Part shown: piece by piece, positions 53,040 to 58,471 of the stretch | Layout: each line of letters opens with the position of its first letter | Numbering within the stretch: position 1 is the stretch's first letter | Assembly (NCBI RefSeq): GCF_000740785.1 | Contig: NZ_JFZB01000031.1 | Location: 1 to 58,471 of the forward strand | Reading direction: 5' to 3' | Length of the DNA: 58,471 bases | Origin: Paenirhodobacter enshiensis | GTDB taxonomy: Bacteria > Pseudomonadota > Alphaproteobacteria > Rhodobacterales > Rhodobacteraceae | The notes under the pieces: model-generated | Told to the model about the DNA's origin: nothing | The model's database searches: none | The model's input: the letters and a program-made list of their open reading frames with translations, nothing else | Position numbers and translations under genes: made by a program

Positions 53040-53543
53040 ATGACCGACATGCAGACAAGCAAAGTCGAAAACGACAAGCGCGGCGCGCCCGCACCGTCCC
53101 GGCCGAACCAGAGGCCGTCCTTCCGGCGGGGGAGCGACCCGATCGACAGGCTCCCGTTCGTCGCCCATTGGCTGCTCAGCGTGGTCCTGCTCATCGTGGT
53201 GCCGCTCGTGATGCTTCAGGTGGTTGACGTGGCGGGTCTTTTCGCTCTGTTGGGGCCGTTGATGGTCCTCTCGATTGTTCCCGGCACGTTGCTCTACGTG
53301 ATCTCTGCTCGTCGTCGGCTGATCGGCATGGGGGCGCGCCCGCAGTGGCTGCTGCTGATCGTCCCGTTCGTTCTGGTTTTGCTGGCCAATGGGTATGACG
53401 GGTTCATGCGGGCAACATTGCCGGGCGCAGAGATGCCGCCAACACTTCCGCCTGCCGTGTCGATCCTGATGTTGCCGGCGATAATCCTGCATGTCGTTCT
53501 GATGGTGCGGCGAGGCAAAGGGGCGAGCGCATCAGATCGCTAA
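53040..53543 (+). CDS. Multi-pass membrane hypothetical protein
   Basis: 167 residues. A charged, disordered N-terminus (residues 1-35, basic and Pro-rich) precedes about four membrane helices (WLLSVVLLIVVPLVMLQVV, LLGPLMVLSIVPGTLLYVI, WLLLIVPFVLVLLANG, SILMLPAIILHVVLMV). It ends in a basic tail. The layout resembles DUF805-like inner-membrane proteins, but no diagnostic motif is seen. A strong terminator follows. Confidence 0.68.
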   Translation: MTDMQTSKVENDKRGAPAPSRPNQRPSFRRGSDPIDRLPFVAHWLLSVVLLIVVPLVMLQVVDVAGLFALLGPLMVLSIVPGTLLYVISARRRLIGMGARPQWLLLIVPFVLVLLANGYDGFMRATLPGAEMPPTLPPAVSILMLPAIILHVVLMVRRGKGASASDR

Positions 53544-53928
53544 GTCACGCAGGCTGCCGCTGCGGGTTCCTGAGCGGCAGCCTTTGAGACGATGGTACAG
53601 GCATCTTTGGCTTTGCGCGGGGACGGATGGCTTAAGGGGCTATGGGTCGCCGGCTTGGTATGCTCGGTTGACTGTTGAGGGCGGGGAGCTGCCGTTCGCT
53701 GCAGAGTGCGCAAATGACCGAGATGGGCGCATAGGAAATATGCCACTTGGAGAATGTGGACCTTTCTCATGAGATGGCTTGGCAGACGACTAATCATCCA
53801 GAATAGTTTGATGCAAGTTGACATTATCTCTTCAGTAGCGCCACGTTGATTACGTTCGGGCTTCCAGTTTTGGGTGCACACGGTAAGAACAGAAGCGCTT
53901 GATCGTTAATATAAATTCCAGAGGGCAC
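53544..53928. other. Region upstream of the KAP NTPase gene
   Basis: 385 bp without a credible gene. It begins with the terminator at 53551-53585 and ends in AT-rich DNA near 53790-53925 with possible promoter boxes (a TTGACA at 53818). Nothing else was recognised. Confidence 0.5.
53551..53585 (+). terminator. Rho-independent terminator
   Basis: AGGCTGCCGCT pairs with AGCGGCAGCCT (11 bp) and is followed by TT, just after the membrane protein gene. Confidence 0.78.
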
Positions 53929-56145
53929 ATGGCTATTGGGTTAGATTCCGATCGGGCGCTTGAAGATGAAACCGAAGATCAGTTTGGATTTGTGGGCATG
54001 GCCAAGCGCCTCGCTCCGTCGATTATTGAGGCCTCAAAAGGTGACGGTATGGTCGTGGGGCTGGAAGGTCGCTGGGGGTCGGGAAAAACCTCGCTCCTGA
54101 ACTTCCTGCGCGAGGAACTGGCTGCGGGCGAATCTGAAGACATCCACACGATAACTGTTTCCCCGTGGCTAAACGGTGACTCGGCCACCTTGGTGATGTC
54201 GCTGTTGGGGCCGATTGCAGATGTGCTTGAAAAGAAAGAAGCGAAACAATCTGAAGCCAAAGGCATCCTGGGAGCGTTCAACCGGAAGAAGGCCAGTGAA
54301 ATCGGAGGCCTGATCAGCCTCTACGGCCAAAAAACAGCACGGACATTGGTGCCTCTCGCCAGTCTGGCAGGTTTTTTTGTACCAGGCGCTCAAGTTGCCG
54401 CTGGCGCACTGAAAGCCGGTGGCGAAGCGCTTGGACAGTTTTCAAGCCGGCAAGCCACGCCCTCCGAACTCAAGCGCGCAATTGCTGAAAAGATCGAAGC
54501 GCTTAGAGTTGGGTTTGTTGTCATCCTAGACGATCTCGACCGACTCGAACCCGAGCAAGCGGTCGAAGTTGTTCGACTTGTGCGTTCTGTCGCCGACTTC
54601 CCCAGGGTTGCATATCTTATGTGCTATGATCGAGAAGTCTTGGCGCAAGCCCTGAAAGAGGGTCTCAAGGTTCAGGATGGCGACTTGTTCCTACAAAAGA
54701 TCGTTCAACTAACTTTCGCCATTCCTCTTCCAGAGCCTTTCGATCTCCGAACACAGTTTCGCAAAGAAGCCGAAGCCATTTTTGCGGAAATTACCGGTGC
54801 AGCTCCGGACGGTGAGCTGCTGGAGGATCTTGCTTCGGCCGTAGATCGCGAGGGGATGGGGTTGAGCACACCGAGAGAAGTAAAGCTCGCCCTTAACGGC
54901 ATACGGTTTGTCTACCCCTCTGTAGCCGATGATGTCTATTTCCCAGATTTTTGTCGTCTTCACCTAATCAAGACCACGAACTTCAAGCTCTATAAGTGGC
55001 TGGAAGAATATCTGTCGGTCCGCTCAATTTTGGTCACTGGTGACGGATCGATAACCAATGATTCAAAGGCTACATTAGGCACATCCCTGAAAGAGCTCCT
55101 GCCATCCGAGGAGATCGGTGCGTCGCGATCAATATGGGCTTTGAGGCAATTCATTCCTGGCATTGGGAAAAATGAAGTCGCCTCAAAGCGAGTTTTTTCC
55201 GAGGTTTCGCTTAGGGAGGCAGGCGATGCTATTCAACTTAAACGTCTCGGAAGTCCTTTACACTACCGCTATTACTTTGCCCTGACGGGGCCCAAGACGG
55301 TAATGCCCGATGACGATTTCAAACAGCTCCTTGAGTTTGCGAGATCAGATTTACCTTCTTTGAAGGCTCACCTCGAACATTTCGCAAGAAGTCTTCGTCA
55401 ATCGGGCCGGACATGGTTCGAGCATATTCTGGACCGGCTCGATGACGCCCTCGTATCAAAGCTGGACAAGGAAACTGTCGCTGGTATTTTTCTGGCAATG
55501 TCCGATACCATGGACTCAGTCATCGCGACCAATAAAAACCCCCGCGCATTTGACTTTTCCATTACCAGTAAAGCTGTGCGAGTGGCTGAACGTTTGTTGG
55601 TTCGATTGAGGACCGTTGACCATGAAAGATTCGAGAAGGTCTCAAAAGAGGTGGCTGAAAAAGGCACTGCGTTGAACTGGCTTGTGGGTAACTTCTTCAG
55701 AGAGCAAATGTGGGACCATGGTAGAGTTGGAGACCGACCAAACCAGCCTGGTCAATGGGTCTTCACTGATGATTTCCTTGATATGCTTCTGGAGATCATG
55801 AGAACGCGGCTTTCATCAACTGAAGTGCAAGAGAAAATCTCTGAAATGCCCGACGTTTCGACATTCCTGTTCGGGTGGCGGGACATATCGGGTGAGGCAG
55901 AGGCGCGAGAATGGGTGGCTTCTAACAGTGCTACCGATGCGGGCTTTCTTTCTATTCTCAATCATCTTCGTAGTTGGGCCATGAGTGACAGCGTTTATTA
56001 CCCTCTGCACAAGTCGTCCATCGAAGCATTTTTCGATTTCGAAAGCACTGTTGCACGACTAGAAGCACTTCGGGGAGGCGCACACGGCGAGATGGTTAGA
56101 GAATTGGAGACCGCCATGGAGCAAGCGCGCCATTACGAGACTTAA
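53929..56145 (+). CDS. KAP-family P-loop NTPase
   Basis: 738 residues. Walker A GRWGSGKTS (47-55) and Walker B VVILDDLDRLE (about 197-207) with the KAP signature DDLDR. Between them is the KAP insert with a weakly hydrophobic stretch (about 140-165, LVPLASLAGFFVPGAQVAAGA) that in family members can reach the membrane. The C-terminal 500 residues are helical and of unknown role. KAP NTPases appear in several anti-phage systems (QatA, PifA relatives). ATG 53929 follows AGAGGG. It is 204 bp before a YiiX-type hydrolase gene on the same strand, and a TIR gene lies beyond. Confidence 0.88.
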   Translation: MAIGLDSDRALEDETEDQFGFVGMAKRLAPSIIEASKGDGMVVGLEGRWGSGKTSLLNFLREELAAGESEDIHTITVSPWLNGDSATLVMSLLGPIADVLEKKEAKQSEAKGILGAFNRKKASEIGGLISLYGQKTARTLVPLASLAGFFVPGAQVAAGALKAGGEALGQFSSRQATPSELKRAIAEKIEALRVGFVVILDDLDRLEPEQAVEVVRLVRSVADFPRVAYLMCYDREVLAQALKEGLKVQDGDLFLQKIVQLTFAIPLPEPFDLRTQFRKEAEAIFAEITGAAPDGELLEDLASAVDREGMGLSTPREVKLALNGIRFVYPSVADDVYFPDFCRLHLIKTTNFKLYKWLEEYLSVRSILVTGDGSITNDSKATLGTSLKELLPSEEIGASRSIWALRQFIPGIGKNEVASKRVFSEVSLREAGDAIQLKRLGSPLHYRYYFALTGPKTVMPDDDFKQLLEFARSDLPSLKAHLEHFARSLRQSGRTWFEHILDRLDDALVSKLDKETVAGIFLAMSDTMDSVIATNKNPRAFDFSITSKAVRVAERLLVRLRTVDHERFEKVSKEVAEKGTALNWLVGNFFREQMWDHGRVGDRPNQPGQWVFTDDFLDMLLEIMRTRLSSTEVQEKISEMPDVSTFLFGWRDISGEAEAREWVASNSATDAGFLSILNHLRSWAMSDSVYYPLHKSSIEAFFDFESTVARLEALRGGAHGEMVRELETAMEQARHYET

Positions 56146-56200
56146 GCGGTCATTCGATGCGTGTAATCTGAGTGGCCGCAAAGGGCCGGGGATGTCGATA

Positions 56201-56239
56201 CGGCGGCGCGGGTCTCAAGAATGGCGCGCGGCGCCGCCG
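56201..56239. repeat. GC-rich inverted repeat between KAP and YiiX-type genes
   Basis: CGGCGGCGC (56201) and GCGCCGCCG (56231) are perfect 9-bp arms around 21 bases. It stands out in a less GC-rich area and may terminate the KAP transcript or be an operator. Confidence 0.5.
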
Positions 56240-56349
56240 CATGACCGCTCCGAGCTCACATAGACGGATGCTGCAACGAGCACCAATGTCAGCTTTGCGG
56301 TTTCCATATGCGTCGTTAAAATAGGAAAACAGTTCCGCATGGTGGAGAG

Positions 56350-57336
56350 ATGAAAAAGCGATTGAACGAAAAAGTATTGAAACGTGGAGATGTGATCCTG
56401 ACGACCAGCGACGCGAAGATCAGTAAATTCATCCGTTCCACCACCATTAGCCCGATTTCACACGCCATGCTCTATGTCGATAACTGCTCGGTCATTGACG
56501 CGACGGGAGATGGAGTCCATTCGGCGAACACTCAGCGACTGTTCTTTGAACAGCACAACGCCGTATTTGCCCTACGTCTCAAGGGCGGGCTGCCCCCCTC
56601 CACGTCAATCAAAATATGCAACTATGTCCGAGAACGTATAGGGAGTGAATACGCGACATGGGAAGCTGGCAGGGCTGGGCTGGGGCTGGGAAAAAGGGGC
56701 ACGCCGAAACAGTTCTGTAGTCGCCTCGTTGCGCAAGCTTACGCTGCCAACGGGTTTGCTCTCGTTAAGAACACCGATTTTTGCACCCCAAAAGACCTCC
56801 TGAAGAGCGCCGAGCTTGTCGAAGTCGCAGATGCCACCGTGGATGTCACCGACGAGGAATACCAGGCCTGGCAGACGCATCCCAGCGGCCTAAACCTTAT
56901 GCGGCAGTCGACGAACCATATCCTGAATGGTGCTCGGAGGATTGATAAATCAATCCAAAATCTTAGCGACGTTGACAAACTTGTGCTGGAACATTCCGAG
57001 CATGACGAGACGATCATGCAGCTCTATGTCGAATCGGGATACTTCCACGTCTGGAAAATCGACCACGAGATCAACCCGTGGCACTACGATGCAAAGCTCA
57101 TGGAGGATTTAGGCCGTCGTCAGCCTGACGATGTTCGTTGGTATTGCGAAAGCACCCTTGCCGAGGGGTCTCGGACAGACAATCGATACGTGACGAATGC
57201 AAAGGGCTACCAATACTATCAGTCTATCAGACCCAGACAGACTATAATGATGCTCATGACATTCTATCAGATGTTGGCGGAGAATCATGCCAATCGCCTC
57301 GATATCGCTGAAGATTGGCTTACGCGTCATCCATGA
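56350..57336 (+). CDS. Permuted papain-like hydrolase (YiiX/NlpC-P60 superfamily) with unknown C-terminal domain
   Basis: 328 residues. The N-terminal 150 fit the circularly permuted papain-like amidase fold, in which His comes before Cys: GDVILTTSD, the SHAMLYV box with His38, IDATGDGVHS, then FCSRLVAQAYAANG with Cys123. Relatives cleave peptide, amide or lipid bonds. Residues 160-328 are a helical domain I do not recognise. No signal peptide, so it acts in the cytoplasm. GGTGGAGAG precedes the ATG. It follows the KAP gene and may be the effector of that system. Confidence 0.75.
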   Translation: MKKRLNEKVLKRGDVILTTSDAKISKFIRSTTISPISHAMLYVDNCSVIDATGDGVHSANTQRLFFEQHNAVFALRLKGGLPPSTSIKICNYVRERIGSEYATWEAGRAGLGLGKRGTPKQFCSRLVAQAYAANGFALVKNTDFCTPKDLLKSAELVEVADATVDVTDEEYQAWQTHPSGLNLMRQSTNHILNGARRIDKSIQNLSDVDKLVLEHSEHDETIMQLYVESGYFHVWKIDHEINPWHYDAKLMEDLGRRQPDDVRWYCESTLAEGSRTDNRYVTNAKGYQYYQSIRPRQTIMMLMTFYQMLAENHANRLDIAEDWLTRHP

Positions 57337-57620
57337 GAATTACTGATGCAGACAATAAGGCGAGTGCAACGATGGCCTGCAAAGTCCCGCATCACCGACA
57401 TTCGATCTGGATTTTTCTGCGCGGTGCCATGGACGGCCGCTCTTGGGTAGCAGCCCTGCTGCGTATGCGTCACCGTGACCGGCAGCTATGGGCCGACTTG
57501 CCCCCAAGCTCTCCCTTCATGACAAAATGCTACTTTTGTCATGAGTTGGCCCATTTATATCTGGCACGGGCAAACAACACGCCCAATATCTTGCAGTTAG
57601 GTACAATAATATGTTCATGA
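57333..57620 (+). CDS. Possible small protein overlapping the YiiX-type gene stop
   Basis: 95 residues from an ATG that overlaps the preceding stop as ATGA. His/Arg/Cys-rich (KVPHHRHSIWIFLRG and KCYFCHELAHLYLAR). Overlap argues for translation; composition is not convincing. It reads through the palindrome at 57517-57544. Unknown function, may be spurious. Confidence 0.35.
   Translation: MRITDADNKASATMACKVPHHRHSIWIFLRGAMDGRSWVAALLRMRHRDRQLWADLPPSSPFMTKCYFCHELAHLYLARANNTPNILQLGTIICS
57517..57544. repeat. Inverted repeat in the gap before the TIR gene end
   Basis: TCATGACAAAA and TTTTGTCATGA are perfect 11-bp arms around TGCTAC. Possible terminator or operator. A short reverse-strand open frame (57539-57745) ends inside it. 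Confidence 0.6.
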
Positions 57621-57813
57621 GGCGCTGCGTTTATGCGGGTGATACCCCGGCCGTATCTTCGCACATGATCGACAGGGCCAGAGAAAGCTTCGACGTCTTG
57701 CGCTAGGATGATAATCTCGCCACGAATATCGATTAATGCGATCATAAGCCATCGCAGAATTCCTGTGGTAAGCGCTGAACACGTTGCTGAGCCTCGCTTC
57801 CTCCCCTGCGCGA
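57621..57813. other. Gap before the TIR gene end
   Basis: About 190 bp with no confident gene. A reverse-strand frame of 68 codons (57539-57745, MIALIDIRGEIIILAQDVEA) is open and could be a small gene after the TIR gene, or a remnant. Confidence 0.4.
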
Positions 57814-58471
57814 CTAGATGGCAACCAGCTCGGCGATTTTAGCTGCAACATTTGTCATCGACTCTTCGGCAGTACTCAGCCCGGCTCGGGAAGCTAGCAA
57901 AAGGCTGACCCGCTCAAGCTCCTCATAAGTCGTTCCATGGACGACCGGAACCAGACGTTCACGCCGCAGGAGCGCCGAAAGCTCCTTGTCGGCGATACTT
58001 TCCGCCTGAAGGCGCCGTAACATAGCCGGCGTCACTAAAACGATACCAACGCGCGAGTTCACCAAGCCCTTGTCGATCGCTCGCATCATAGGCACTCCGA
58101 GGCCTAAGTCCTTTTCGCTGAACCATACACGGACGCCTCGCGCTTCAAGCAGATCATGTAATTCTTTGGCGGAGCCTTGCCTGTCATCCCATGCGTGGCA
58201 GAGAAATACGTCTCGAAGGTCAGGCTGCGCGGCCGCTAGATTCTCAACGTTCTCTCGAATGGGGGTAAGGGACTGCACTTGCTCGGGCGTGTACCACACC
58301 GCCGAGCCAGTTCCTGACCAACGCGGCTTTGAGGTGCGCCGCCCCGATCCTCCACTGCCCCCCGAGTGTGAAGATGAAGGAGTAGAGTATGATCCAGAGC
58401 TACTATATCCGCTGCTGTAGCCACTATAACGGCCAAATCGGCTCCCGCATGCAGGGCAGTTAGCTGCGGCG
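57814..58471 (-). CDS. TIR-domain protein with N-terminal zinc ribbon (5' end outside the window)
   Basis: The frame is open to the right edge. Visible order: a zinc-ribbon start ANCPACGSRFGR at the edge, a Ser/Gly/Tyr-rich linker (about 45 residues), then a TIR domain beginning RDVFLCHAWDDRQGSAKELH, with VRVWFSEKDLGLGVPMMRAI and IVLVTPAMLRR. The Glu in DKELSALL corresponds to the catalytic NADase Glu after the fifth-helix region. TIR proteins in bacteria degrade NAD or make cyclic-ADP-ribose signals in anti-phage defence. A GTG at 58299 could begin a shorter form, but would drop the ribbon. It is on the strand opposite to the KAP and YiiX-type genes. Stop is TAG at 57814. Confidence 0.82.
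   Translation of the reverse strand, partial: AAANCPACGSRFGRYSGYSSGYSSSGSYSTPSSSHSGGSGGSGRRTSKPRWSGTGSAVWYTPEQVQSLTPIRENVENLAAAQPDLRDVFLCHAWDDRQGSAKELHDLLEARGVRVWFSEKDLGLGVPMMRAIDKGLVNSRVGIVLVTPAMLRRLQAESIADKELSALLRRERLVPVVHGTTYEELERVSLLLASRAGLSTAEESMTNVAAKIAELVAI

Larger units (their letters stand above)
43159..58471. mobile_element. Integrated genomic island at tRNA-Ser (right end outside the window)
   Basis: Starts at the tRNA-Ser(GGA) gene with a tyrosine integrase reading away from it. GC falls below that of the core and varies between genes; almost all genes are orphans or mobile/defence-type families (recombinases, DUF3768, possible HUH protein, XRE, KAP NTPase, TIR). I found no second copy of the tRNA 3' end in the window, so the right boundary lies further on. 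The mixed composition suggests several independent insertions. Confidence 0.85.

Noticed and set aside
53584-53772. 62-codon plus-strand frame after the membrane protein
   Set aside because: Starts inside the terminator hairpin and has no ribosome-binding site.
53929-56145. QatABCD system
   Set aside because: The KAP protein could be QatA-like, but no QueC-like or TatD-like gene follows.
43250-58471. CRISPR array in the island
   Set aside because: No regularly spaced repeats of 25-40 bp; the only tandem units are the 12-mers near the integrase, without spacers.

Overview
The window looks like a chromosomal segment of a GC-rich alphaproteobacterium, most likely Rhodobacteraceae (Rhodobacter/Paracoccus group). 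The grounds are the family-typical neighbourhoods (parC next to tuf; argH with a small lipoprotein, lysA and a TIGR02302 protein; ftsEX with plsC; pyk with rpmI-rplT-pheS; frmR-frmA-fghA) and a dispersed intergenic repeat ending in CCCCCGGGATATTT.

Positions 1-43,150 are core genome with high GC and dense coding. Left to right: the first codons of tuf, parC, a CHMI-like isomerase, a glutamine-synthetase-like ligase with ferredoxin reductase and [2Fe-2S] ferredoxin, an IclR regulator, metY, the formaldehyde detoxification set frmR-frmA-fghA with a visible FrmR operator, a TlpA-like thioredoxin, argH, two lipoproteins, lysA, a DUF4175 membrane protein, a zinc-ribbon protein, ftsE-ftsX-plsC, queF, accA, the D-glutamate operon dgcN-dgcA-dat, an N-formylglutamate amidohydrolase, pyk, rpmI-rplT, pheS and pheT (separated by a foreign-looking small gene), aqpZ, an M3 peptidase, a FieF-like transporter, an SH3 protein, IclR plus succinate-semialdehyde dehydrogenase, and nagA. 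Most operons end in clear hairpin terminators.

From 43,159 to the right edge lies a genomic island. It starts at a tRNA-Ser(GGA) gene followed by a tyrosine integrase, and no second attachment site is visible, so it continues past the window. GC drops and varies from gene to gene. The cargo is a 748-residue protein with a possible nuclease N-terminus, a basic orphan protein, a solo tyrosine recombinase, a DUF3768 protein, a papain-like protein, a possible HUH (Rep or relaxase-like) protein, an XRE regulator, two exported or membrane orphans, a KAP-family P-loop NTPase, a permuted papain-like (YiiX type) enzyme, and a TIR-domain protein with an N-terminal zinc ribbon that runs off the edge.

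The island is the best place to look for an undescribed system. Two candidates stand out: the KAP NTPase / YiiX-type hydrolase / zinc-ribbon-TIR cluster at the right end, which has the composition of an anti-phage module, and the solitary 748-residue protein beside the integrase. All functional statements are from reading the sequence; no database search was run.
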